Assembly: GCA_023614405.1 (NCBI GenBank) | Contig: CM042688.1 | Coordinates: 381,535,331-381,599,330, forward strand | Source of the DNA: Avena insularis | Taxonomy: Eukaryota; Streptophyta; Magnoliopsida; Poales; Poaceae | DNA: 64,000 nucleotides | Direction: 5' to 3' | Shown: piece by piece, positions 1 through 12,082 of the stretch | Position numbering within the stretch: position 1 is the stretch's first letter | How the letters are laid out: the number at the start of each line of letters is the position of its first letter | The notes under the pieces: generated by a model | What the model saw: the letters and a program-made list of their open reading frames with translations, nothing else | Told to the model about the DNA's origin: nothing | The model's database searches: none | Translations under genes and position numbers: made by a program

Positions 1-938
1 GGAACTACTGGCAATTAAGGTGCTCCTTTCAATAGAGCACCGGAGCAAAGCATTAACACTCAGTGAACACATGTGATCCTCACATCAAAGCCATTCCCTC
101 CGGTTATCCCGATTTCTGTCACTTCGGGGCCATTGGTTTCGGACAACAATGTGTGTATACAACTTGCAGATAATACTAAAAACAATACTATCATAATGAA
201 TCAATAACATGTTCAGATCTGAAATCATGGCACTCGGGCCCTAGTGACAAGCATTAAGCACAACAAGTCACAACAAAGTCATAAAGAACTAATAAAAGAC
301 ACTAGGCACCATGCCCTAACAATCTGATGGCATTACATGAACGATCTCATCCAATCCCTACCATCCCCATATCCTATAGCGAGGGATTACTCACTCATAG
401 TTGGGGGAAACATGGATGGTCGATGGAGAAGTGATGGTGATGATGATGGCGATGATGATGGCGATGATCTCCTCCAATTCCCCGTCCCGGCAGGGTGCCA
501 GAACGAAGTTTCTGGTGCTGTTTCGTGGAATCTGATGGTGGCGGTGGAGCGGAACTCCTTCTGGAAAAACGTCGAACCCCCCGAAGTTTTTAGGTCAGAA
601 GGCTCCTTATAGGCGAAGAGGGAGACCGAGGGGGTGCCTGGGGGGCCCACACCACCCCCTGGCACGGCCTGGCCTGGCCCGCGCCAGCAGGTGGTGTGGC
701 CACCCCCTGGCTCTTCTCCGTCTCGTATTCTGGCTCCTGGAGTCTTCGGGTGAAATAGGATTTTTGGCATATTTCCCGGATTTTTCTTGATAGTTGGTTT
801 TCTGCACAAAAAGTAGACACCAAGGCAATTCTGCTGAAAACAGCGTCAGTCCGCGTTAGTTGTATCCAAATCACACAAGTATAGAGGAGAAACAATAACA
901 AAAGTGTTCGGGAAAGTAGATACGTTTTGGGCGTATCA
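1..938 (-). mobile_element. LTR of a retrotransposon (partial, runs off the window)
   Basis: On the minus strand the terminus reads TGATACGCCC-AAAACGTATC (plus-strand 919-938), a TG start with the short terminal palindrome common in Triticeae LTRs. The body has a GC-rich stretch (600-740) with the motif ctctccgtctcgtattctgg, also present in the LTRs near 14,280 and 46,040. A (GATGATGGC)n run lies at 430-470. The other end of the LTR is outside the window and no gag, pol or primer site is visible. The minisatellite begins at the next base, so this is a solo or truncated LTR abutting the array. Superfamily is inferred as Ty3/gypsy-like from the terminus only. Confidence 0.6.
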
Positions 939-3900
939 GATGACTCTAACTGTGGTTCATGAAAAGAGAAGACATGCGATGCCACCGATGGATCCATGTG
1001 TGGTCTATGAGAGGAACACACATGCAATGACACCGGTGGATCCTTACGTGGTTTGTGAGAATAACACACATGCAATGACACTGGTGGATCCATGTGTGGT
1101 TCATGAAAAGAGCAGACATGCAATGACACTGGTGATATGTTGTTTGTGAGAAGAACACACATGCAATGACTCTAGCTGTGGTTCTTTAAAAGAGCATACA
1201 TGCAATGACAATGGTGGATCCATGTGTGGTTCATGGGAAGAACACACATGCAATGACACCGGTGGATCCATGTGTGGTTCATGGGAAGAACACACATGCA
1301 ATGACTCTAGCTGTGGTTCATGAAAAGAGCAGACATGCAATAACACTGGTGGATCCATGTGTGGTTCATGGGAAGAACACACATGCAATGACACTGGGTG
1401 TGGTTCATGATATGGTTTGTGGGAGGAACACACATGCAATGACTCTAACTGTGGTTCATGAAAAGAGCAGACATGCAGTGACACCGGTGGATCCATGTGT
1501 GGTCTATGAGAGGAACACACATGCAATGACACCGGTGGATCCTTACGTGGTTTGTGAGAATAACACACATGCAATGACACTGGTGGATCCATGTGTGGTT
1601 CATGGAAAGAACACACATGCAATGACACTGGTGATATGTTGTTTGTGAGAATAACACACATGCAATGACTCTAGCCGTGGTTAATGAAAAGAGCAGACAT
1701 GCAATGACACCGGTGGATGCATGTGTGGTTAATGAGAAGAACACACATGCAATGACACTGGTGGATCCACGTGTGGTCTGTGGGAAGAACACACATGCAA
1801 AGGCTCTAGCTGTGGTTCATGTAAAGAGAGCAAACATGCAATGACACCGGTGGATGCATGTGTGGTTAATGAGAAGAACACACATGCAATGACACTGGGT
1901 GTGGTTCATGATATGGTTTGTGAGAAGAACACACATGCAATGACTCTAGCTGTGGTTCATGAAAATTGCAGACATACAATGACACTGGTGGATCCATGTG
2001 TGGTTCATGGGAAGAACACACATGCAATGACACTGGTGGATCCATGTGTGGTCTGTGGGAAGAACACACATGCAATGACACTGGTGATATGTGGTTTGTG
2101 AGAAGAACACACATGCAATGACTCTAACTGTGGTTAATGAGAAGAGCAGACATGCACTGACACCGGTGGATCCATGTGTGGTTAATGAGAAGAACACACA
2201 TCCAATGACACTGGGTGTGGTTCATGATATTATTTGTGGGAACAACACACATGCAATGACTCTAGCTTTGGTTCATGAAAAGATGAGACATGCGATGACT
2301 CTAACTGTGGTACATGAATAGAGCAGACATGCGATGCCACTGGTGGATCCATGTGTGGTCTATGAGAGGAACACACATGCAATTACACCGGTGGATCCTT
2401 ACGTGGTTTGTGAGAATAACACACACGCAATGACACTGGTGGATCCATGTGTGGTTCATGGGAAGAACACACATGCAATGACACTGGTGGATCAATGTGT
2501 GGTTCATGGGAAGAACACACATACAATGACACTGGTGGATCCATGTGTGGTCTATGGGAAGAACACACATGCAATGACACTGGTGATATGTGGTTTGTTG
2601 GAAGAACACACATGCAATGACTCTAGCTGTGGTTAATGAGAAGATCAGACATGCAATGACACCGATGGATCCATGTGTGGTTAATGAGAAGAACACACAT
2701 GCAATGACACTGGGTGTGGTTCATGATATGGTTTGTGAGAAGAACACACATGTAATGACCCTAGCTGTGGTTCATGAAAATAGCAGACATGCAATGACTC
2801 TAACTGTGGTTCATGAAAAGAGCAGACATGTGATGCCACCGGTGGATCCATGTGCGGTCTATGAGAGGAACACACATGCAATGACACCGGTGGATCCTTA
2901 CGTGGTTTGTGAGAATAACACACATGCAATGACACTGGTGGATCCATGTGTGGTTCATGAAAAGAGCAGACATGCAATGACACTGGTGATATGTTGTTTG
3001 TGAGAAGAACACACATGCAATGAATCTAGCTATGGTTCATGAAAAGAGCAGACATGCAATGACACTGGTGGATCCATGTGTGGTTCATGGGAAGAACACA
3101 CATGCAATGACACCGGTGGATCCATGTGTGGTTCATGGGAAGAACACAGATGCAATGACACTGGTGGATCCATGTGTGGTCTGTGGGAAGAACACACATG
3201 CAATGACTAGCTGTGGTTCATGAAAAGAGCAGACATGCAATGACACCGGTGGATCCATGTGTGGTTAATGATAAGAACACACATGCAATGACACTGGGTG
3301 TGGTTCATGATATGGTTTGTGGGAAGAACACACATGCAATGACTCTAGTTGTGGTTCATGAAAGAGCGTACATGCGATGACTCTAATGTGGTTCATGAAA
3401 AGATCGGACATGCGATGCCACGGTGGATCCATGTGTGGTCTATTAGAGGAACACACATGCAATGACACCGGTGGATCCTTACGTGGTTTGTGAGAATAAC
3501 ACACATGCAATGACACTGGTGGATCCATGTGTGGTTCATGGAAAGAACACACATGCAATGACACTGGTGATATGTTGTTTGTCAGAAGAACACACATGCA
3601 ATGACTCTAGCTGTGGTTCATGAAAAGAGCAGACATGCAATGGCACTGGTGGATCCATGTGTGGTTCATGGGAAGAACACACATGCAATGACACTGGTGG
3701 ATCCATGTGTGGTCTGTGGGAAGAACACACATGCAATGACACTGGTGATATGTGGTTTGTGAGAAGAACACACATGCAATGACTCTAACTGTGGTTAATG
3801 AGAAGAGCAGACATGCAATGACACCGGTGGATCCAAGTGTGGTTAATGAGAAGAACACACAGGCAATGACACTGGGTGTGGTTCATGATATGGTTTGTGA

Positions 3901-6900
3901 GAAGAACACACATGCAATGACTCTAGCTGTGGTTCATGAAAAGAGCAGACATGCGATGACTCTAACTGTGGTTCATGAAAAGAGCAGACTTGCGATGCCA
4001 TCGGTGGATCCATGTGTGGTCTATGAGAGGAACACACATGCAATTACACCGGTGGATCCTTACGTGGTTTGTGAGAATAACACACATGCAATGACACTGG
4101 TGGATCCAAGTGTGGTTCATGGGAAGAACACACATGCAGTGACACTGGTGGATCCATGTGTGGTTCATGGGAAGAACACACATGCAATGACACTGGTGGA
4201 TCCATGTGTGGTCTGTGGGAAGAACACACATGCAATGACACTGGTGATATGTGGTTAGTGAGAAGAACACACATGCAATGACTCTAGCTGTGGTTAATGA
4301 GAAGATCAGACATGCAATGACACCGGTGGATCCATGTGTGGTTAATGAGAAGAACACACATGCAATGACACTGGGTGTGGTTCATGATATGGTTTGTGAG
4401 AAGAACACACATGCAATGACTCTAGTTGTGGTTCATGAAAATAGCAAACATGCGATGACTCTAACTGTGGTTCATGAAAAGAGCATACATGCGATGCCAC
4501 CGGTGGATCCATGTGTGGTCTATGAGAGGAACACACATGCAATTACACCAGTGAATCCTTACGTGGTTTGTGAGAATAACACACATGCAATGACACTGGT
4601 GGATCCATGTGTGGTTCATGGGAAGAACACACATGCAATGACACTGGGTGTGGTTCATGATATGGTTTGTGGGAAGAACACACATGCAATGACTCTAGCT
4701 GTGGTTCATGAAAAGAGCAGACATGCGATGAACTGTGGTTCATGAAAAGAGCAGACATGCGATGACACCGGTGGATCCATGTGTGGTCTATGAGAGGAAC
4801 ACACATGCAATGACACCGGTGGATCCTTATGTGGTTTGTGAGAATAACACACATGCAATGACACTGGTGGATCCATATGTGGTCTGTGAAAAGAACACGC
4901 ATGCAATGACACTGGTGGATCCATGTGTGGTCTATGGGAAGAACACACATGCAATGACACTGGTGATATGTTGTTTGTTGGAAGAACACACATGCAATGA
5001 CTCTAGCTGTGGTTAATGAGAAGAGCAGACATGCAATGACACCGATGGATCCATGTGTGGTTAATGAGAAGAACACACATGCAATGACACTGGGTGTGGT
5101 TCATGATATGGTTTGTGAGAAGAACACACATGTAATGACCCTAGCTGTGGTTCATGAAAATAGCAGACATGCAATGACTCTAACTGTGGTTCATGAAAAG
5201 AGCAGACATGTGATGCCACCGGTGGATCCATGTGCGGTCTATGAGAGGAACACACATGCAATGACACCGGTGGATCCTTACGTGGTTTGTGAGAATAACA
5301 CACATGCAATGACACTGGTGGATCCATGTGTGTTTCATGAAAAGAGCAGACATGCAATGACACTGGTGATATGTTGTTTGTGAGAAGAACACACATGCAA
5401 TGAATCTAGCTGTGGTTCATGAAAAGAGCAGACATGCAATGACACTGGTGGATCCATGTGTGGTTCATGGGAAGAACACACATGAATGACACCGGTGGAT
5501 CCATGTGTGGTTCATGGGAAGAACACAGATGCAATGACACTGGTGGATCCATGTGTGGTCTGTGGGAAGAACACACATGCAATGACTAGCTGTGGTTCAT
5601 GAAAAGAGCAAACATGCAATGACACCGGTGGATCCATGTGTGGTTAATGATAAGAACACACATGCAATGACACTGGGTGTGGTTCATGATATGGTTTGTG
5701 GGAAGAACACACATGCAATGACTCTAGTTGTGGTTCATGAAAAGAGCAGACATGCGATGACTCTAACTGTGGTTCATGAAAAGATCAGACATGTGATGCC
5801 ACCGGTGGATCCATGTGTGGTCTATGAGAGGAACACACATGCAATGACACCGGTGGATCCTTACGTGGTTTGTGAGAATAACACACATGAAATGACACTG
5901 GTGGATCCATGTGTGGTTCATGGAAAGAACACACATGCAATGGCACTGGTGATATGTTGTTTGTGAGAAGAACACACATGCAATGACTCTAGATCTGGTT
6001 CATGAAAAGAGCAGACATGCAATGACACTGGTGGATCCATGTGTGGTTCATTGGAAGAACACACATGCAATGACACTGGTGGATCCATGTGTGGTCTGTG
6101 GGAAGAACACACATGCAATGACTAGCTGTGGTTCATGAAAAGAGCAGACATGTAATGACACCGGTGGATCCATGTGTGGTTAATGATAAGAACACACATG
6201 CAATGACACTGGGTGTGGTTCATGATATGGTTTGTGGGAAGAACACACATGCAATGACTCTAGTTGTGGTTCATGAAAAGAGCAGACATGCGATGACTCT
6301 AACTGTGGTTCATGAAAAGATCAGACATGTGATGCCACCGGCGAATCCATGTGTGGTCTATGAGAGGAACACACATGCAATGACACCGGTGGATCCTTAC
6401 GTGGTTTGTGAGAATAACACACATGCAATGACACTGGTGGATCCATGTGTGGTTCATGGAAAGAACACACATGCAATGGCACTGGTGATATGTTGTTTGT
6501 GAGAAGAACACACATGCAATGACTCTAGCTCTGGTTCATGAAAATAGCAGTCATGCAATGACACTGGTGTATCCATGTGTGGTTCATGGGAAGAAGACAC
6601 ATGCAATGACACTGGTGGATCCATGTGTGGTTCATGGGAAGAACAAAAATGCAATGACACTGGTGGATCCATGTGTGGTTCATGGGAAGAAGATACATGC
6701 AATGACACCGGTGGATCCATGTGTGGTTCATGGGAAGAACACAAATGCAATGACACTGGTGGATCCATGTGTGGTCTGTGGGAAGAACACACATGCAATG
6801 ACTAGCTGTGGTTCATGAAAAGAGCAGACATGCAATGACACCGGTGGATCCATGTGTGGTTAATGAGAAGAACACACATGCAATGACACTGGGTGTGGTT

Positions 6901-8660
6901 CATGATATGGTTTGTGGGAAGAACACACATGCAATGACTCTAGTTGTTGTTCATGAAAAGAGCAGACATGTGATGACTCTAAATGTGGTTCATGAAAAGG
7001 TCAGACATGTGATGCCACCGGTGGATCCATGTGTGGTCTATGAGAGGAACACACATGCAATGACACCGGTGGATCCTTATGTGGTTTGTGAGAATAACTC
7101 ACATGCAATAACACTGGTGGATCCATGTGTGGTTCATGGAAATAACACACATGCAATGACACTGGTGATATGTTGTTTGTGAGAAGAACACACATGCAAT
7201 GACTCTAGCTGTGGTTCATGAAAAGAGCAGACATGCAATGGCACTGGTGGATCCATGTGTGGTTCATGGGAAGAACACACATGCAATGACACTGGTGGAT
7301 CCATGTGTGGTCTGTGGGAAGAACACACATGCAATGGCACTAGTGATATGTGGTTTGTGAGAAGAACACACATGCAATGACTCTAACTGTGGTTAATGAG
7401 AAGAGCAGACATGCAATGACACCAGTGGATCTATGTATGGTTAATGAGAAGAACACACATGCAATGACACTGGGTGTGGTTCATGATATGGTTTGTGAGA
7501 AGAACACACATGCAATGACTCTAGCTGTGGTTCATGAAAAGAGCAGACATGCGATGACTCTAACTGTGGTTCATGAAAAGAGCAGACTTGCGATGCCATC
7601 GGTGGATCCATGTGTGGTCTATGAGAGGAACACACATGCAATTACATCGGTGGATCCTTACGTGGTTTGTGAGAATAACACACATGCAATGACACTGGTG
7701 GATCCAAGTGTGGTTCATGGGAAGAACACACATGCAGTGACACTGGTGGATCCATGTGTGGTTCATGGGAAGAACACACATGCAATGACACTGGTGGATC
7801 CATGTGTGGTCTGTGGGAAGAACACACATGCAATGACACTGGTGATATGTGGTTTGTGAGAAGAACACACATGCAATGACTCTAGCTGTGGTTAATGAGA
7901 AGATCAGACATGCAATGACACCGGTGGAACCATGTGTGGTTAATGAGAAGAACACACATGCAATGACACTGGGTGTGGTTCATGATATGGTTTGTGAGAA
8001 GAACACACATGCAATGACTCTAGTTGTGGTTCATGAAAATAGCAAACATGCGATGACTCTAACTGTGGTTCATGAAAAGAGCAGACATGCGATGCCACCG
8101 GTGGATCCATGTGTGGTCTATGAGAGGAACACACATGCAATTACACCAGTGAATCCTTACGTGGTTTGTGAGAATAACACACATGCAATGACACTGGTGG
8201 ATCCATGTGTGGTTCATGGGAAGAACACACATGCAATGACACTGGGTGTGGTTCATGATATGGTTTGTGGGAAGAACACACATGCAATGACTCTAGCTGT
8301 GGTTCATGAAAAGAGCAGACATGCGATGAACTGTGGTTCATGAAAAGAGCAGACATGCGATGACACCGGTGGATCCATGTGTGGTCTATGAGAGGAACAC
8401 ACATGCAATGACACCGGTGGATCCTTATGTGGTTTGTGAGAATAACACACATGCAATGACACTGGTGGATCCATATGTGGTCTGTGAAAAGAACACGCAT
8501 GCAATGACACTGGTGGATCCATGTGTGGTCTGTGGGAAGAACACACATGCAATAACACTGGTGATATGTGGTTTGTGAGAAGAACACAACCAATGAACTC
8601 TAGTGGATCATTACGTGGTTTATGAGAAGAATGCACATCCAATGAACTCTAGTGGATCTA
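939..8660. repeat. Minisatellite array of 39/43/48/51-bp modules, about 7.7 kb
   Basis: The main module is 48 bp (acactggtggatccatgtgt, then ggttcatgggaagaacacac, then atgcaatg) and usually contains a GGATCC site. It is interspersed with 39-bp (tctagctgtggttcatg type), 51-bp (gggtgtggttcatgatatgg type) and 43-bp (ctggtgatatgtggtttgtg type) modules. The order is reused: the 51-bp module recurs about 15 times, roughly every 500 bp, giving a higher-order unit. Larger internal duplications are clear: about 3,606-4,930 recurs at 7,204-8,528 (offset 3,598), about 2,640-3,016 at 5,020-5,396 (offset 2,380), and 5,592-5,980 at 6,128-6,516 (offset 536). Because 39, 48 and 51 are multiples of three, reading frames stay open for up to about 190 codons on both strands (16-residue repeats such as MTLVDPCVVHGKNTHA). 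The 43-bp module breaks the frame, so I do not call genes. The array fades after 8,586 into two divergent 49-bp units. Confidence 0.95.
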
Positions 8661-8944
8661 TCTTGGCAAAATTTGTTGTATGCCATGATGTATTTCATTG
8701 TACAAGACACTCACTTTCCATTTTTATACTACTCAGTATCGCCCTTGGTTTTATGTGGTACTACTCAGTTTTGCCCCCTCTCTCTCTATCTTTCGTAGAA
8801 GCACAAACCTGTGCTCACCCTGTCTGCTAATCCCTGATTGGTTATCACAGTTGTCACGCGGATTGTGCGCACCAACCGTTGATTCTGTGCGATCCAACGA
8901 TGATCATTGCACACGTCGTGCCCTTCACAGTACAACGTGAGACA
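8661..8944. other. Unassigned spacer after the minisatellite
   Basis: This is unique-looking sequence between the end of the array and the start of the duplicated gene unit. I see no open frame worth calling, no terminal repeats and no tandem structure. It could be part of the promoter region of the gene fragment at 9,494, but the segment is not present in the second copy of that unit, so it lies outside the duplicated DNA. Confidence 0.5.
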
Positions 8945-10856
8945 ACACGGACGTCTCCCTCAGCGAGACTTCTACAAGAAGGAACACGATGCCGTCCATG
9001 GAAAAAGTCGTCGAGCGGTCATGTCATGTTTAATCAAGTCTGAAAAGCCTACTACTGCTACTACTACGCCACAACGCATGCGTCATCGAGTGCACGGTCG
9101 TTGATGGACAGCTGCAATTTATTGCCACTTGATTTTAATAAGACATATCCCATTTTTTACGCAGGGGCTCTCAATCGCCAATTTTAGGGCCGTGTCAAAC
9201 TTCGTACATAGAAATTGTGTGTCCGCCCTTTGCATGCGGCTCAATATAGAACTGCCATGCATGGCTCGGGAAAAAAACGTGACGTACCGTGCACGTGTCG
9301 CGTTGCACGGTGCAGTTGACTGCGCGGCGCGTTGCACGGTGGTGCAACAAAACGTGCCTTGCTTCTATCCACCTTAACTATAGAGCCCCTCTCCGCACAC
9401 CCACTCCCACTCTCGCTCACTATCCCCACGCAAGCCTCTCCACTGTCCCACCAGCATCCGCAAACTCCCAAGAATACCCCATCCGCGTCGGCGATGGCCG
9501 AGGAGGATAAGGTGGCCATCGTCGCCTCCATGGCCGCCGACGAGGAGGCCCCCGTCTCCTCACCGGTCCTCCTCGACGCGTTGAAAGCAGCCGCTGTCCC
9601 TGTCCAGGCCCCAATCGAGGCATCGATGGCAGCCGTTGTTCTCGTCCAGGCCCCTGTCCCCGCTACCGACGGAGCCGCCGAAGAGGAGCCCCCCGCCGGC
9701 GAGGAGGCCCCCGTTGGTCACAAGCAGATCACGCACTTCTTGGGCACCTACGATCTAGATAAGTACATCGCTCCGCTGAACCCCTACGACACCGACATCG
9801 ATGACCTATGGTCGGAGGTAACTAGGGTTTGCTCCCCTCCCTTGGTTCTTCTACCGTTTGTTAGAAATAATGGGCTAATCTATTTAAAATTTAGCTGGTA
9901 TTGTCATGTTTAATATTCTGGAATTAATCATGGAATTTGTGCCTAATTATCCAACACCGTTCCCATCGTTGGATGCTAGATCTTGGTTTATTAGGATTCG
10001 CTTGTTCGCATTTCGATTGCTCGATCTTCTTACACCATCTACTCCCCCATTTTCCCTTTCTTCCAATAGGTTTCTGGCAGCAACGTCTGCAGTGATGATG
10101 AGTCCATTCACACCAAGGCTCGTCAGGTGCTAGGGAGGCTGTGGGCCGGCAAGTACGATGGCTTCCTCATGAGCCCCTACTACAGCCTTCTTCGCAAGGG
10201 GCGCCATCGCTGACGAGTCGCGCCGCGGTAACCGACTTCAACACCTTACTGAAGCATGCAGAGGCCACGGGATCCGGCATCCACAAAAGCGGCAAGCGCG
10301 AGACCATGAACATCAACGCCTACATCGCTGAACACCGGGCTCTCTGCATTCACCTCCGAAACCTCCAGCGGGTGGCCATCAAGGAGGGTCGCATGCCTCC
10401 AATCAGGCCCAAGGCCCCCAAGTCTAAGAAACTGGGCAGCAAGAAGTGGAGGAAGCGCCGGAGGGAGGAGGCAGAGGCGTGAGCACTTACAGGATGTGCC
10501 TGCAGCTGCGGCGGCTGCTGCTGCTAATCAGCTTCTTTCTAGCTATATCCTATTTCTGGCTGAATGCATCGATCCTTGTTAAGCAACCTACTTTCTATCG
10601 CTATATCCTATTTAGCTACGCACAACTATATCTACATTTGTTTTGTTTTCTGAATGAATGTATTCTGCCTGGTGTGATTTGCTGCTTTAGATTTGCTACC
10701 TGATCGGAGGCAAAAAGAGATCCAAAAGGGAACGAATTATCAAAGAGAGAATCTTCTCTAGATTTGCCACAAATTTGGGCAAATATGAACATATCTGTTT
10801 AGCGAGAGAGGAAAAGGGTACTCTTTCAAACTGCCAGTTAACGAGCTACCATCTTG
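8945..10856 (+). repeat. Direct duplication, unit A (longer copy)
   Basis: Unit A starts at gacgtctccctc (about 8,945) and ends at gagctaccatcttgac (10,856), where unit B begins with the same gtctccctc. Promoter, first exon and 3' untranslated sequence of the gene at 9,494 are shared with unit B at high identity. The upstream region contains the perfect 7-bp-arm palindrome gttgcacggtggtgcaac (9,331-9,348), kept in unit B, and a G-box-like cacgtg near 9,292. Unit A lacks a block of about 200 bp present in unit B at roughly 11,072-11,272. Confidence 0.85.
9494..10482 (+). pseudogene. Gene of unknown function, copy A (two exons, frameshifted)
   Basis: I do not recognise the family. Exon 1 is 9,494-9,817 (108 codons, starts MAEEDKVAIV, Ala/Pro/Glu-rich, then a folded-looking part with HKQITHFLGTYDLDKYI). 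It ends at a gtaact donor. The intron runs 9,818-10,069 and ends ttccaatag. Exon 2 continues in phase (VSGSNVCSDDESIHTKARQ, then LWAGKYDGFLMSPYYSLLRK) and hits TGA at 10,211. Just before that stop the conserved-looking reading continues in the +1 frame (AIADESRR, about 10,203-10,226), and a second +1 step leads into VTDFNTLLKHAEATGSGIHK through to a lysine/arginine-rich tail and TGA at 10,480-10,482. Two single-base insertions within about 40 bp therefore best explain the break. As it stands the transcript would encode 155 residues. The basic C-terminus suggests a nuclear protein, which is inference only. Confidence 0.6.
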
Positions 10857-11943
10857 ACGTCTCCCTCTACAAGAAGGAACATGATGCCGTCTATGGAAAA
10901 AGTCGTCGAGCGGTCATGTCACGTTTAATCAAGTCTGAAAAGCCTACTACTGCTACTACTACGCTACAACACATGCGCCATTGAGTGCACGGTCGTCGAT
11001 GGACAACGACAATTTATTGCCACTTGATTTTAACAAGACACATCCCATTTTTTACGCAGCGGCTTTCAATCTCACTTCCAACTAGGGCCCACCGTAAGAA
11101 GCTTGCAAACGCTAGCCGGAGGCCGAACAGCTGAGCTCGATGAGACCTAACGTCTCCGGTTCATCGAGTCACTCGCAGTCATCAACACATCCCTCTAGCA
11201 AATCTAGCACAACCCCACAAATCTCGCCATACAGCCACCTACCTCCCCCTCTACATTTCTACTTTTAACTATCGCCAATTTTAGGGCCGTGCCAAACTTC
11301 ATACATAGAAATTGTGTGTGCGCCCTTTGCATGCGGTTTATCTGTAATCGCCATGCATGGCCCGGGAAAAAACGTGACGTACCGTGCGCGTGTCGCGGTG
11401 CACGGTGCAGTAGACTGCACGGCGCGTTGCACAGTGGTGCAACGAAACGTGCCTTTCTTCTATCCACCTTAACTATTGAGCTCACTAACCCCACGCAACC
11501 CTCTCCACTGTCCCACCAGCATCCGCAAACTCCCGAGAATACCCCGTCCGCGCCGGCGATGGCCGAGGAGGATAAGGTGGCCATCGTCGCCTCCGTGGCC
11601 GCCGGCGAGGAGGCCCCCGTCTCCTGGCTATATCCTATTTCTGGCTGAATGCATCAAACCTCGTTAAGCAACCTACTTTCTATCACTATATCCTATTTAG
11701 CTGCGCACAGCTATATCTACATTTGTTTTGTTTTCTGAATGAATGTATTCTGCCTGGTGTGATTTGCTGCTCTAGATTTGCTACCTGATCGGAGGCAAAA
11801 AGAGGTCCAAAAGGGAACGAAATATCAAAGTGAGAATCTTTTCTAGATTTGCTACCAATTTGGGAAAAATGAAACATATCTGTTTAGCGAGAGAGGAAAA
11901 TGTTACTCTTTCAAACTGTCAGTTAACGAGCTACCATCTTGAC
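10857..11943 (+). repeat. Direct duplication, unit B (shorter copy)
   Basis: Unit B repeats the upstream region of unit A, with an extra block of about 200 bp (about 11,072-11,272) rich in cccaccgtaagaagc-type sequence. It then has the first 67 nt of the coding exon and the 3' untranslated region up to gagctaccatcttgac (11,943). About 980 bp, corresponding to 9,561-10,540 of unit A, is missing. Both copies keep the short palindrome gttgcacagtggtgcaac (11,426-11,443) and, just before it, gtgcagtagactgcac (11,405-11,420). Confidence 0.85.
11559..11647 (+). pseudogene. Gene of unknown function, copy B (internal deletion)
   Basis: The first 67 nt match exon 1 of the gene at 9,494 with few changes (MAEEDKVAIVASVAAGEEAP). 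The sequence then jumps straight into what is 3' untranslated DNA in copy A (ggctatatcctatttctggc). The open frame runs out after 29 codons at TGA (11,646-11,648 by frame). The promoter region is retained, so the locus could still be transcribed, but the protein is lost. The junction shows almost no microhomology beyond a base or two. Confidence 0.7.
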
Positions 11944-12082
11944 AAGATACAAGACACATACATAAACATTACACAAAGAGGGTTAAATTTATTTTACTAC
12001 TCTCACTTGAGGCGCTAGCCATCTTGACAAGCTAACTGAGTTCCATAAAATAGAAACATAACACTAAGAAGTAAAATTTAAT
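11944..12082. other. Spacer between the duplication and the exonuclease-like pseudogene
   Basis: AT-rich sequence with two diverged short repeats (gaggcgctagccatcttgac near 12,009, and gaggcacttgccatcg near 12,103 inside the neighbouring pseudogene). It is probably 3' flanking sequence of the minus-strand exonuclease-like gene. I see nothing else. Confidence 0.4.

Noticed and set aside
939..8650. Long reading frames on both strands of the minisatellite (up to about 190 codons)
   Set aside because: They arise because most module lengths are multiples of three. Frames exist on both strands and several phases, are broken by each 43-bp module, and show no start, intron or terminal structure.
939..8660. 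CRISPR-like array
   Set aside because: There are no variable spacers; units are tandem and contiguous, and the surrounding DNA is clearly plant.
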